This document shows, piece after piece, positions 35,163 through 43,977 of a stretch of DNA of 64,000 nucleotides; the first letter of the stretch is position 1; the number at the start of each line of letters is the position of its first letter. The DNA lies in contig NZ_QGGH01000014.1 of assembly GCF_003148495.1 (NCBI RefSeq), positions 1 to 64,000 of the forward strand, in the 5' to 3' direction. The position numbers and the translations under genes are program-made. The stretch is from Mesorhizobium loti. Its GTDB lineage: Bacteria; Pseudomonadota; Alphaproteobacteria; Rhizobiales; Rhizobiaceae. Under the pieces are notes generated by a model. The model saw only the letters and a list, made by a program, of their open reading frames with translations. It did no database searches and was not told where the DNA came from.

Positions 35163-35732
35163 CTAGTTCTTCTTTTTGTTGAGGAAACTCCAGGGCGAGT
35201 TCACCGGCAAGGTGATGGTGTCCGGCACGTTGTCGACGGCGGCCACCTCTGCCTTGCGCATCGTGTAGCCGGATTGGATGACGCTGACGCCATCGAGGAT
35301 GAACAGCTGGCTCTTCTCCATGTCCGGCTTCAGCGCTCCGGTGACGGCGACCGGCTGATAGGCTTCCGACATCTTGTAGGGCTGAGCCGGCGTGACCAGG
35401 AGGATCTGGTTGGGAGGCGGCGTCGGCATGTGGCTGCAGGCACCTGTCCACGGCACCAGCAGAAACTGATAGACAAGGTCGCCGTCGCGATCGACAGGCA
35501 ATGCATAGCCGGCTAGCTGAATGCTTTTGTCCTGCAGATTGACGGACAGCGTCTCGCCATGGTCGGGCAATTTTGCAGCGATCATCGGCAGGCCGACGTT
35601 TTCGGCAGCGGATTGCGTGGCCGGGCGCAGATCCTTCCAGAATATGTGCGCGGTCTCAGCCGAGGCATCGACGGCAGCGGAGACACACAACGCAGCTGCG
35701 AGCACTATGGTTGATCTGACATGGTTGCTCAT
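35163..35732 (-). CDS. DUF3299-family secreted protein
   Basis: A 189-residue protein with an N-terminal signal peptide (STIVLAAALCVSAAVDASA) and a DUF3299 body: FWKDLRP, IQLAGYALPVDRDGDLVYQFLLVPWTGACSHMPTPPPNQ. DUF3299 proteins of proteobacteria are periplasmic and often linked to metal or ABC-transport clusters. Here it stands alone before a GNAT gene. Function unknown. Confidence 0.8.
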   Translation of the reverse strand: MSNHVRSTIVLAAALCVSAAVDASAETAHIFWKDLRPATQSAAENVGLPMIAAKLPDHGETLSVNLQDKSIQLAGYALPVDRDGDLVYQFLLVPWTGACSHMPTPPPNQILLVTPAQPYKMSEAYQPVAVTGALKPDMEKSQLFILDGVSVIQSGYTMRKAEVAAVDNVPDTITLPVNSPWSFLNKKKN

Positions 35733-35779
35733 GGGCCGCGTCCTTTGAATCTGAAGTAAAGACGCCGCCACCAATGACG

Positions 35780-36361
35780 TCAACGCTCGAGCCGCATCAC
35801 ATGTCGGCGAGAACCGGCCATACCGGTCTCGCGGAACCCACGGGCGGCAAACATGTCGCGAAAGCCCATGAAACTGTAACTCGGCGACGCCTGATCGACC
35901 GGGTACGCCTCGATCGTACCGGCGCCCTTGGCGAAGGCGTGATCTATCGCCGCGTCGAGCAGCGCCGACGCCAGCCCGCCGCCGCGCAAGGCCCTTGGCA
36001 CATAGAAGCAGACGATCGACCACACGCCGGTCTCGCTGTCGTCCTGCTGCCGGGAGAGCCGGCGATAGGTCTGGCGCGGCGCAACCGAGCACCAGCCGAC
36101 GGTTTTGCCTTCAACGTGGGCGACGATGCCAACGGGTGTATCGGCCTCGATGAGCGAAATGATGGCCAGTTTCTTCTCGTCGTTCGAGACATGCTCGCGG
36201 CTGGGAAGGTTGCGCCAGGCCATGCACCAGCAATATTTCGGCCCGCCCGGCTGCTCGAACAGGTTTTCGAAATCGGTGCGTGTCGATCGCGTCACCTCCG
36301 AGAAGCTGATTTCCGCCCCGTCAGCCTTTCCTGGCGGCGATACGCTCGAGCGTCTTGGCAT
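35780..36361 (-). CDS. GNAT-family N-acetyltransferase
   Basis: A 193-residue protein with the acetyl-CoA-binding region SIVCFYVPRALRGGGLASALLDAAIDHA and a cysteine-containing segment KYCWCMAWRNLP seen in a subgroup of bacterial GNATs. The ATG at 36361 overlaps the end of the preceding alkD-like gene by 41 bases; GGGAG seven bases upstream supports it. Substrate unknown. Confidence 0.78.
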   Translation of the reverse strand: MPRRSSVSPPGKADGAEISFSEVTRSTRTDFENLFEQPGGPKYCWCMAWRNLPSREHVSNDEKKLAIISLIEADTPVGIVAHVEGKTVGWCSVAPRQTYRRLSRQQDDSETGVWSIVCFYVPRALRGGGLASALLDAAIDHAFAKGAGTIEAYPVDQASPSYSFMGFRDMFAARGFRETGMAGSRRHVMRLER

Positions 36362-37025
36362 TGGTCAGCTCCCTCACTGCGTCCTTGCCGATCCAGCGCG
36401 CCGTCTTGTCGGTCGACTGCGCCAGCCGTTCGGCGACAGCAAGGGCAGCGCTATGCATCTCCATCGAGCGTTTGCCGATCGAACGAAGCGCCCAGTTTAC
36501 GGCCTTCTTCACGAAATTGCGGCTGTCGGCGGCATGCGCTTCGATGATCGGCAGGAAGCCGAGGAAAGTCGCTACCGGCTCTTGTTTCCGGTGAACGACA
36601 GACCAGGCCATCATGGCAAAGGCCGTGCGCCGAACGAATTCCCGCTCATCGGCCGCGAACTCTTCGATCAGTTCCTTCCAGGCGTCCGTATCGACGAAGA
36701 GATCGGAGACGCCGTCGACGATATCCCAGGAATCGAAGGACGCCGCCCATTGCCTTGCATCAGCTGCGGAAAAACGCTTCGGGTCAGCCGTGACGGAAGC
36801 GATGAACTGCGCCTCCATGATGCCGGTGTCCCATAGCTCGAAGGCGCGCTCGTGGTTGCGTTTGATCGTCCGCGCAATCTGCCGCTGCACGCCGTGTGAG
36901 ATGCCGAGGGCGCGCTCGATCTTGATGCCGTAGCGCACCATGCCAAGGCGGTTCTCCTCCGAGCCGATGGTGCGCAGGTGGGCGACAATTTCTCCGGCAC
37001 TGGATTGAGGCGAGAGCGCTGCCAC
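36321..37025 (-). CDS. DNA alkylation repair protein (AlkD-like HEAT-repeat glycosylase)
   Basis: A 234-residue all-helical protein with the AlkD pattern GIKIERALGISHGVQRQIA, FELWDTGIMEAQFIAS, SFDSWDIVDGVSD and NFVKKAVNWALRSIGKR. AlkD removes positively charged alkylated purines without base flipping. Start is GTG at 37025. The 3' end overlaps the GNAT gene, and it begins 10 bases after the upstream dehydrogenase gene stop, so the three may be co-transcribed. Confidence 0.87.
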   Translation of the reverse strand: MAALSPQSSAGEIVAHLRTIGSEENRLGMVRYGIKIERALGISHGVQRQIARTIKRNHERAFELWDTGIMEAQFIASVTADPKRFSAADARQWAASFDSWDIVDGVSDLFVDTDAWKELIEEFAADEREFVRRTAFAMMAWSVVHRKQEPVATFLGFLPIIEAHAADSRNFVKKAVNWALRSIGKRSMEMHSAALAVAERLAQSTDKTARWIGKDAVRELTNAKTLERIAARKG

Positions 37026-37034
37026 CGCAGAAAC

Positions 37035-37904
37035 CTATTTTTCGAGACGCGCCAGCAGCGAAGACGTGTCCCAACGCTTGCCGCCCATCGCCTGCACATC
37101 CTTGTAGAACTGGTCGATAAGCGCCGTCACCGGCAATTTGGCGCCATTGCGGTCGGCTTCCGCCAGGCATATGCCAAGGTCCTTGCGCATCCAGTCGACG
37201 GCGAAGCCGAAATCATATTTGCCGGCATTCATCGTCTTGTGGCGGTTCTCCATCTGCCAGGAACCGGCGGCGCCTTTGGAAATCACTTCGATCACCTTTT
37301 CGATGTCGAGCCCGGCCTTCTTGCCGAAATGGATGCCTTCGGCCAGCCCCTGCACGAGGCCGGCGATGGTGATCTGGTTGATCATCTTGGTGAGCTGGCC
37401 GGCACCGGCCGACCCCATCAGGCCGACCATACGGGCATAGGCATCGATGACGGGCCTGGCCCTGTCGAAAGCGTCCTGCTCGCCGCCGACCATGACGGTC
37501 AGCACGCCATTTTCGGCGCCTGCCTGGCCGCCGGAGACCGGCGCGTCGAGAAACGAAAAACCGCCAGCTTGCGCTGCCGCAGCTAGCTCGCGTGCGACCT
37601 CGGCCGAGGCCGTGGTGTTGTCGATGAAGACCGAACCCTTCTTCATCGATTTGAAGGCGCCTTCCGGACCCGTCGTCACCGAACGCAAATCGTCGTCATT
37701 GCCGACGCAGGAGAAGACAAAGTCCTTGCCCTCGACGGCCTGCGCCGGCGTCACCGCCAGGCTGCCGCCATATTGGCCAACCCATTGCTCGGCCTTGGCC
37801 TTGGTGCGGTTGTAGACGGTGACGTCGTGGCCACCCTTGTTCCTCAAGTGCCCGGCCATCGGATAGCCCATCACCCCAAGACCGAGAAATGCAACAGATG
37901 CCAT
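37035..37904 (-). CDS. 3-hydroxyisobutyrate dehydrogenase-family NAD(P)-dependent oxidoreductase
   Basis: A 289-residue beta-hydroxyacid dehydrogenase. It has the Rossmann motif FLGLGVMGYPMAGHL, the substrate-binding FLDAPVSGGQAGAENG, and the catalytic lysine in GAGQLTKMINQ. Family members reduce tartronate semialdehyde, methylmalonate semialdehyde or succinic semialdehyde; which is not clear. The ATG at 37904 with AAGGG upstream is chosen; the frame runs on through a repeat element to 38090. Confidence 0.88.
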   Translation of the reverse strand: MASVAFLGLGVMGYPMAGHLRNKGGHDVTVYNRTKAKAEQWVGQYGGSLAVTPAQAVEGKDFVFSCVGNDDDLRSVTTGPEGAFKSMKKGSVFIDNTTASAEVARELAAAAQAGGFSFLDAPVSGGQAGAENGVLTVMVGGEQDAFDRARPVIDAYARMVGLMGSAGAGQLTKMINQITIAGLVQGLAEGIHFGKKAGLDIEKVIEVISKGAAGSWQMENRHKTMNAGKYDFGFAVDWMRKDLGICLAEADRNGAKLPVTALIDQFYKDVQAMGGKRWDTSSLLARLEK

Positions 37905-37947
37905 GAACTTGCCCTTCAGAATGGAAACGAAATTTGCTGCGAAAGCT

Positions 37948-38077
37948 CCAGAGCAATTCCAGGAAAAGTGTGAAGCGGTTTTCCCGGGAAAAGCGCGTAA
38001 CGCTTTCCCTAGAGGAATTGCGTCAAAACAAGAAGATAGAGCGGTCGGCGTTTCTATGAAACGACGAACCGTTCTAG
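37948..38077. repeat. 130-bp interspersed palindromic repeat, copy 2
   Basis: Begins CCAGAGCAATTCCAGG and ends GAACCGTTCTAG, with the core TTTCCCGGGAAAA and GCGTCAAAACAA in between. It is the reverse orientation of the copy at 6918-7047 with the same length and many matching bases. It separates the dehydrogenase start from the ABC permease gene. Confidence 0.8.
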
Positions 38078-38142
38078 GCTCTGCGCTCAATTCGTCAAGA
38101 CGCGTATGGCCGGATCGACTGGTGCAGCCGAACTGAAAATAG

Positions 38143-38964
38143 TCAGCGTTTCAGGTGAATGGTGATCCGTCGCTCGATCCATTCAATGCCATGGCGCAAT
38201 ATCTCGACCATCACCAGATAGACGAGGGCGACCCAGATATAGGCCTGAATATCGAACGAGTTGGCGAAGGCGAGCTTTGCATTGCCCATCAGATCGTAGA
38301 CCGTGATGATGGCGACGATGGCGGACGCCTTGACCATCAGGATCAGTTCGTTGCCATAGGGCCGCAAGGCGACGATCAAGGCCTGCGGCAGGATGATCTT
38401 ACGCAACGTCTGCAATTTGTGCAGGCCAAGCGAGGCCGCCCCTTCCCATTGTCCTCTTGGCACGCTCTCTATGGCGCCGCGCAGGATCTCCGCCTGGTAG
38501 GCGGCGGTGTTGAGCGCAAAGGCAAAGACGCCGCAGTTGAACGCGTCCTTGAAAAAATCCCAGAGACCAACCGACTGGAGTTCGACGCGGAACGAGCCCA
38601 ATCCGTAGTAGACCAGATAGGTCTGGACCAGCAACGGCGTGCCGCGGAAGAAATAGACATAGCAATAGGCGAGGCCGGACAGGACCCGGTTGCTGGACAT
38701 ACGCCCGTAAGCGACAGGCACCGACAGTATCGCACCCAGCACCATCGATATGGAAACCAGCGCGAGCGTTACCCCAAGCCCTCGCAAATAGGCTGGCGCA
38801 TATTTGGCGAAGAAGTCGGCATTCCAGGCAAGGACCAGATAGCTGACGATGCCGATGCCGAACAAAATCCACAGGCAGACCAGCGCATAACCGACGATAC
38901 GCCTGCGCGGCCAGCCGCGTGCCCGTGGCGGGGGCCGTTCGACCATTGTGGCCGTGGCGCTCAT
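38143..38964 (-). CDS. Polar amino-acid ABC transporter permease (HisM type)
   Basis: A 273-residue permease with five to six helices and the His/Glu/Gln/Arg/opine subfamily sequence YFFRGTPLLVQTYLVYYG and EAA-loop GAASLGLHKLQTLRKIILPQA. Its start overlaps the stop of the previous permease (ATGA). Confidence 0.9.
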   Translation of the reverse strand: MSATATMVERPPPRARGWPRRRIVGYALVCLWILFGIGIVSYLVLAWNADFFAKYAPAYLRGLGVTLALVSISMVLGAILSVPVAYGRMSSNRVLSGLAYCYVYFFRGTPLLVQTYLVYYGLGSFRVELQSVGLWDFFKDAFNCGVFAFALNTAAYQAEILRGAIESVPRGQWEGAASLGLHKLQTLRKIILPQALIVALRPYGNELILMVKASAIVAIITVYDLMGNAKLAFANSFDIQAYIWVALVYLVMVEILRHGIEWIERRITIHLKR

Positions 38965-39680
38965 CGCTGGGCCTCCCGCCGGCCAAGCGAGCGCAGAATC
39001 GCGCTGGTGGCGAAGGACGACACGACGGCCAGGCCAAGAAAGACCAGGGAGGCGACGCCAAAGAACAGGAAAGCGTGCTTGGTGACGCGGGCGGCAATGC
39101 TGGCATTGCGCAGCGTTTCAGCGAGGCCGACGACCGACACGAGCGAGGTGTCCTTGAGCAAGCTCAGCCAGCAGTTCTCTAGGCCGGGAAAGGCGATGCG
39201 CAGCAGCTGCGGCACGATCACCTTGCGCATGGTTAGCCAGTTGGAAAGACCGATGGCATAGCCGCCTTCGTACTGGCCTTTCGGTATGGCGCGGAAGGCC
39301 GAGAGGAAAACCTCACTGGCATAGGACGAGAAGATCAGTGCAAGCACGATCATGCCGGCGACGAAGCTGTTGACGTCGATGGTGGCGTCAGGCCGGAAAT
39401 ACCGGATGAGATGCTGCAGCAGGATCGGCATGCCGAAGAAGAACAGGAAAAGCGTCACCAGCTCCGGCAGGCCGCGAAAGACCGTGGTGTAGATGTTGGC
39501 GGCAAGGCGCAGTGAAGGTTCTTCGGACTGCTTGGCGAGGGCAATGAAAAAGCCGATCGTCAATCCGATGGGCAGCGTGGCAAGCGCAAGCGCGACGGTG
39601 ATCAGTGCGCCATAGGCGATATCGTCAAGCCAGCCATCGGGTCCCCAACTGAGAAGTGTCCATATGCTCTGGGCTGGCAT
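38961..39680 (-). CDS. Polar amino-acid ABC transporter permease (HisQ type)
   Basis: A 239-residue permease with FRGLPELVTLFLFFFG, the subfamily signature, and an EAA loop GYAIGLSNWLTMRKVIVPQL. It follows the binding-protein gene after a hairpin at 39721-39749 and pairs with the next permease. Confidence 0.9.
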   Translation of the reverse strand: MPAQSIWTLLSWGPDGWLDDIAYGALITVALALATLPIGLTIGFFIALAKQSEEPSLRLAANIYTTVFRGLPELVTLFLFFFGMPILLQHLIRYFRPDATIDVNSFVAGMIVLALIFSSYASEVFLSAFRAIPKGQYEGGYAIGLSNWLTMRKVIVPQLLRIAFPGLENCWLSLLKDTSLVSVVGLAETLRNASIAARVTKHAFLFFGVASLVFLGLAVVSSFATSAILRSLGRREAQR

Positions 39681-39720
39681 TGACCGGTCTTATCTCCACG
39701 GCGTTCCCGAGACGAATAGA

Positions 39721-39749
39721 AAGACGGCGGGGAAATTCCCCGCCGTCTT
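39721..39749 (-). terminator. Strong hairpin between binding-protein and permease genes
   Basis: AAGACGGCGGGGAA, a single A, then TTCCCCGCCGTCTT form a 14-bp perfect inverted repeat (39721-39734 and 39736-39749). On the minus strand it is followed by a weak T-rich stretch. Position suggests a partial terminator or RNA-stabilising hairpin giving more binding protein than permease. Confidence 0.75.
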
Positions 39750-39762
39750 GACCCCTGGTTTA

Positions 39763-40548
39763 TCAGGACTCGGCGCCGAAGACGTCGAACTTGAAGTACT
39801 TGTCGTTGATTTCCTTGTATTTTCCATTGGCGCGGATGGCATCGATGGCCGAATTGAGCTTGTTGACCAGATCGGTCTCGCCCTTGCGTACGGCAATGCC
39901 GGCGCCCGGCCCGAAAATCTCGACCGGTTGCGGCGACGGCTGGCCGAGAATCTTGCAGCAAGCGCCATCAGGCGAATCCAGCCACTGTTGCAGCACGACG
40001 ATATCGTCCTCGATGGCGTCGAGACGACCATTGGCAAGATCTGCCTGCTCCTCGGGGCTGCTCGGATAGCCCTTGACGGTGCTGTCGGTGTAGGTCTTCG
40101 AAGCATAGTTGAAATGCGTGGTCGTGGTGGCGACACCAATCGACTTGCCGGCGAGATCTTCCTTGGTCACGCCTTTCAGCGTGCTGTCCTTGGGCACGGC
40201 GAGCGCCGACGGCGTGTTGTAGTATTTGTTCGAGAAGTCGACCTTCTCCTTGCGCTCGGGCGTGATCGACATCGAAGCGACGATGGCGTCGAACTTGCCG
40301 GCCTGGAGAGCTGGAATGATGCCGTCCCAATCCTGGGCGACGAAGGTGCACTTGACCTTCATCTCATCACAAAGCGCCTTGGCGATGTCGATGTCGAAGC
40401 CCACGAGCTGGCCGTCGGACGTCAAATTGTTGAATGGCGGGTAGGCGCCTTCGGTGCCGATCCGCAGGGTCTTTTCCTGGGCCTGGGCTACGCCGAGCGT
40501 CAGCAGCGCGGCCGATGCGGCAAGCGCGATACGCAGTGAAATACGCAT
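39763..40548 (-). CDS. Polar amino-acid ABC transporter periplasmic binding protein
   Basis: A 261-residue solute-binding protein (family 3). Signal peptide ends near GVAQAQE; the mature part contains LRIGTEGAYPPFNNLTSDGQ, GFDIDIAKALC and the family KVDFSNKYYNTPSALAVPK. This resembles lysine/arginine/ornithine-binding proteins. ATG 40548 is chosen since the signal peptide starts there. First gene of the operon. Confidence 0.9.
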   Translation of the reverse strand: MRISLRIALAASAALLTLGVAQAQEKTLRIGTEGAYPPFNNLTSDGQLVGFDIDIAKALCDEMKVKCTFVAQDWDGIIPALQAGKFDAIVASMSITPERKEKVDFSNKYYNTPSALAVPKDSTLKGVTKEDLAGKSIGVATTTTHFNYASKTYTDSTVKGYPSSPEEQADLANGRLDAIEDDIVVLQQWLDSPDGACCKILGQPSPQPVEIFGPGAGIAVRKGETDLVNKLNSAIDAIRANGKYKEINDKYFKFDVFGAES

Positions 40549-40705
40549 GATAGTCCTCTCTTTATGATCCCGGCCGTCGTTCCGAACGGCTCTGTGGGGC
40601 GGTGCTTTTGACCGCCCGCTGGCGCGATACTCCCACTCTTTCAAAGAAAAAAGCAACTGCAAAACCACAAAAATGGGCAAGGCTATTCTGCCGCTGCGTC
40701 AGCGC

Positions 40706-41215
40706 TCAAGCAACGAGCCCAGTGGCGCGCTCGATGAAGTCGGCTATCGACTTTGCATCGTCGAGATCGAACACCGGCAGATGCTCGCCTTCAGCCGCAA
40801 AATCGGCGGCGACGGCGACGATGTTGGGATCCCCTGCCGAAAGCGGCGTGCGGTCCTTCGCTTCCAGCCGGCGGGTTTCGATCTTGCGGTGGGCTTCGCG
40901 CTTGTAGCCCTCAACCAGCACCAGGTCGCATGGCGCAAGCCGCGACAAGATAGTCTCCAAAGTCGGCTCATCCTCACCGCGCAGCTCATGCATCAGTGCC
41001 CAGCGAACGCCGGAGACGATCGCGACTTCGGTAGCGCCGGCTTGCCGATGGCGAAAACTGTCGGCGCCCGGCTTGTCGATGTCGAAGTCATGATGGGCAT
41101 GTTTCACCGTCGACACTTTCCAGCCGCGCCGGACAAGCTCGGCGACCAGCTTTTCGGTCAATGTCGTCTTGCCGGAATTTTTCCAGCCGGTGATGCCGAA
41201 GATGCGTCTGTTCAT
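40706..41215 (-). CDS. mobB: Molybdopterin-guanine dinucleotide biosynthesis protein B
   Basis: A 169-residue GTP-binding protein with P-loop GITGWKNSGKTTLTEKL, HAHHDFDIDKPGADSFRHRQAGA and VLVEGYKREAHRKIE, all typical of MobB. It assists MobA in making the bis-MGD form of molybdenum cofactor. Its ATG overlaps the mobA stop. Confidence 0.93.
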   Translation of the reverse strand: MNRRIFGITGWKNSGKTTLTEKLVAELVRRGWKVSTVKHAHHDFDIDKPGADSFRHRQAGATEVAIVSGVRWALMHELRGEDEPTLETILSRLAPCDLVLVEGYKREAHRKIETRRLEAKDRTPLSAGDPNIVAVAADFAAEGEHLPVFDLDDAKSIADFIERATGLVA

Positions 41216-41838
41216 GGCTTCATGCTCTGCAACAGACGCTCGGCAGAGACAAGATCATTAGGGTCGTTGATGTTGAAGAAGGGGTCGACCCCGGCCGATT
41301 GCAGAATCGGGAATTCCACCTCGACAAAACCGTGCCGGTCGATGAAAGCCGACACCCGCCTGTTGTCCTCGTCGACCAGAAAGTGCCGCAAGGCGTCTCG
41401 GCAGTCCGTCGGCCAGAGCGCGAAAGTCGGGTGCCGTTTGCCGGCCGAGCAAGCGACGGCAATTGAACCTGGACTTTGATCGGTGGCCGCAGCCAGCCGT
41501 TCGACGAGATCCAGCGGCAGGAAGGGCGTGTCGCCGGCAGCGGTGACGATCGCCTTGCAAGCCGTGTTGCCAACGGCCCATTCGAGGCCGGTCAGGATTC
41601 CGGCAAGCGGCCCGGCAAAGCCGCTCACCATGTCGGCAAGCACCGGCAGGCCAAAGCGCGAGAATCGTGCCGGATCACCATTGGCGCTGAGCGCCAGGGG
41701 GGTAGTCTGCCGGCCAAAGCGCGAGACGACCTGGTCAAGCACGCAGCCGCCGCCAAGCGGCAACAGGCTCTTGTCTCCACCGCCCATCCGTCTTGATTGG
41801 CCCCCGGCCAGAATGATCCCCGCAATGTCTCGCTTCAT
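41212..41838 (-). CDS. mobA: Molybdenum cofactor guanylyltransferase
   Basis: A 208-residue nucleotidyltransferase with GIILAGGQSRRMGGGDKSLLPLGG, VLADMVSGFAGPLAGILTGL and AAGDTPFLP. It transfers GMP from GTP to molybdopterin. ATG 41838 starts the conserved MKRDIAGIILAGG; the frame is open further upstream through the transporter gene. Translationally coupled to mobB by ATGA. Confidence 0.93.
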   Translation of the reverse strand: MKRDIAGIILAGGQSRRMGGGDKSLLPLGGGCVLDQVVSRFGRQTTPLALSANGDPARFSRFGLPVLADMVSGFAGPLAGILTGLEWAVGNTACKAIVTAAGDTPFLPLDLVERLAAATDQSPGSIAVACSAGKRHPTFALWPTDCRDALRHFLVDEDNRRVSAFIDRHGFVEVEFPILQSAGVDPFFNINDPNDLVSAERLLQSMKP

Positions 41839-41894
41839 GCCATGAAGCCTGTACGCCAGCCGCCGGAAATCACAAGAACCTTCAGATGACCTGG

Positions 41895-42878
41895 CTAGAT
41901 TCCGTCGGGCACCATGCTCGGCCCGGTGCTTTCGGCGACGATCTTTCGCCGGCCGACCACCCGCTCGCGGTAGAGCGCATAGAGGCCGGAGCCGATGATG
42001 ATCGTCGCGCCGACGATCATCGGCAGATCGGGAATATCGGCGAAGATGAACAGGCCAAGCAGGATCGACCAGATCAGGGCCGTGTAGCGGAACGGCGCTA
42101 TGAAGGAGATGTCGCCCGCCCGCATCGCCATGATGATGAACTGATAGCCGATCAGCACCAGAACAGCAGCCAAAGCCAACAGGGCGGTGCTGTTGCCCGT
42201 CATCGGTGTCCAGCCCCCCATCGGCGACAACAGCGCCGCGCCGACAATTGTCATGGCAAGCGCGGTCGCGGTCGACACCAGCAATGTCGGAATGGCCTTG
42301 GGAATCCGCTTGGTGGCGAGATCGCGCACCGCACAACAGGCGACGCTGGCCAGCGCCGACAGCGAGTAGATGCTGAACCCTTCGAAGCCCGGCCGCACGA
42401 TGATCAGCACGCCGGCAAATCCGATGGCGATGGCCAGCCAGCGCCGCCAGCCGACAGCCTCGCCAAAGACAAGTGCCGCCCCCATCGCCACCGCCAGCGG
42501 CAGCGCCTGCAGCACCGCCGAAACATTGGCGATCGGCAAATGGGCGAGGGCGACGAGGAAACTCACCGTTGCGCCGGCCTCGCTGATCACGCGCAAGGCC
42601 ACCAGAGGCTGCAGCATCGAGCTCGGGCGGGCGAGCGCGCCGCGCTGCCAGGCGAGCAAGCCGACGAAAAGCGAAGCGAACGCGCCACGGATCAACATCA
42701 CTTGCGCCATGTTCATCGTTTCAGACGAGTATTTGGTGATGGCGTCGTTGAGGCAGAAGCCGGCCATCGCCACCATCATGAACAACGCGCCGCGAAGATT
42801 GGGAGACAGGGGCAAGACGACAACCGGTTCCGCTTTGCAGCAAGCCTGTAACAGCCGGGCATGAAACAGCAACAGCAA
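41895..42878 (-). CDS. EamA/DMT-family transporter
   Basis: A multi-pass membrane protein (about 10 helices in two EamA repeats) with NLRGALFMMVAMAGFCLNDAI and LPLAVAMGAALVFGEAVGWRRWLAI. Exports or imports small metabolites; substrate unknown. The TTG at 42878 is the far end of the frame; later starts around residue 20-34 are possible. Confidence 0.82.
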   Translation of the reverse strand: MLLLFHARLLQACCKAEPVVVLPLSPNLRGALFMMVAMAGFCLNDAITKYSSETMNMAQVMLIRGAFASLFVGLLAWQRGALARPSSMLQPLVALRVISEAGATVSFLVALAHLPIANVSAVLQALPLAVAMGAALVFGEAVGWRRWLAIAIGFAGVLIIVRPGFEGFSIYSLSALASVACCAVRDLATKRIPKAIPTLLVSTATALAMTIVGAALLSPMGGWTPMTGNSTALLALAAVLVLIGYQFIIMAMRAGDISFIAPFRYTALIWSILLGLFIFADIPDLPMIVGATIIIGSGLYALYRERVVGRRKIVAESTGPSMVPDGI

Positions 42879-42936
42879 AGGGCTGGGCCACAGCCTTGTT
42901 TGTAGCTCAGAAGATCGCCTGCAATGGCGGCAGAAC

Positions 42937-43296
42937 TTACTTCTTCGGCGTCAGCACCTCGGTGCCATTGCCTTCCTTGCCGGCGATGGTCCACAGACCA
43001 TGCAGCGAGCCGTCGTCCATCATCTTGTAGACGACGAGGCCGATATCCTTGCCCATGACATAGCCGGCGGAGAAGGCGTCATCGTTGCGCATGCAGATGC
43101 CGTCGGACGATGAGCCGCCCGTCTCCCAGTGGATCGTGCAGGTCGTTCCGCTGGTGAGTGTGATGGTTGCCTCGCCGCCATAGGGCGATCCATCGAAGTT
43201 GGTGCCGGCGACCGTATAGGTGCCGCCGATCGACTGGGCCGCAGCGGGCAGTGCCGCGAGACCAAGCAAGGCAAGAGAAAGAATGAGTTTGCGCAT
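42937..43296 (-). CDS. Hypothetical secreted protein (119 residues)
   Basis: Signal peptide MRKLILSLALLGLAALPAAAQ followed by a small beta-rich domain with TYTVAGTNFDGSPYGGEATI, one Cys pair (TCTIHWE, GICMRND) and GLWTIAGKEGNGTEVL. Resembles secreted small proteins of rhizobia that lack a known function. Confidence 0.75.
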   Translation of the reverse strand: MRKLILSLALLGLAALPAAAQSIGGTYTVAGTNFDGSPYGGEATITLTSGTTCTIHWETGGSSSDGICMRNDDAFSAGYVMGKDIGLVVYKMMDDGSLHGLWTIAGKEGNGTEVLTPKK

Positions 43297-43504
43297 GATG
43301 TAACCCCCACAGAGCGAAAGACCGCTACGAGTCGGAGGCTAAGCGTGAAAATACCACCGGTAAATCAGCTGAACATTTGCGGACAAGGATTTGTTCGCTG
43401 TGTGGCCGAAAATGCTCATGGTCGCCAAAACTCTCATGCCCCTAATTTTCACGGCCCCTTGAGACTACCGGCGATGGCCCCGGCCAGCGGGTCGTATTTC
43501 GACT

Positions 43505-43921
43505 TCAGGCCGGCGGATAGTCGAGCCAGACCGTGCGAATGACACCATCTTTGCCAAACAGGCGCCGCTCGTAAAAGACCTTTCCATCCTTCAAGCCCGA
43601 AAGCACTGCCCAGTCCTTGCCGGCCTTGCTGTAGGTGACCTTGTAGCCCGGCTCCTTGCTCGCCTTCTCCGCGGCGACAAAGCCTTTCGGCGTATCGTCG
43701 TCGATGTTGAGGATGCCCGAGCAGATCAGGCTGGCGCCATCGGTGCTCAGCCACACCTGTCCGTCGCCATTGTCGGGCTCGGGCTGGCGCTCGGTGAAGA
43801 TCTCGTCGGGGAAGGTGCAGATGGTGCCGAAGCGCTCATTCACATAAGTGGACGGTGCGGCAACCGCGGTGCATGCCGCGATCGAAGCGAAAAACATCCC
43901 GATTGAAAAGAGCCGCCGCAT
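43505..43921 (-). CDS. Hypothetical secreted protein (138 residues)
   Basis: Signal peptide (FSIGMFFASIAACTAVAA) then YVNERFGTICTFPDEIFTERQPEP, LICSGILNI and VIRTVWLDYPP. No domain recognised by name. Lies between another secreted protein gene and moaA, all on the minus strand. Confidence 0.72.
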   Translation of the reverse strand: MRRLFSIGMFFASIAACTAVAAPSTYVNERFGTICTFPDEIFTERQPEPDNGDGQVWLSTDGASLICSGILNIDDDTPKGFVAAEKASKEPGYKVTYSKAGKDWAVLSGLKDGKVFYERRLFGKDGVIRTVWLDYPPA

Positions 43922-43977
43922 GTCTTGCCCCGAAGTCGATGGCCGTACGGCAAGTCTTGCACAGATCGGCGGGAAGA

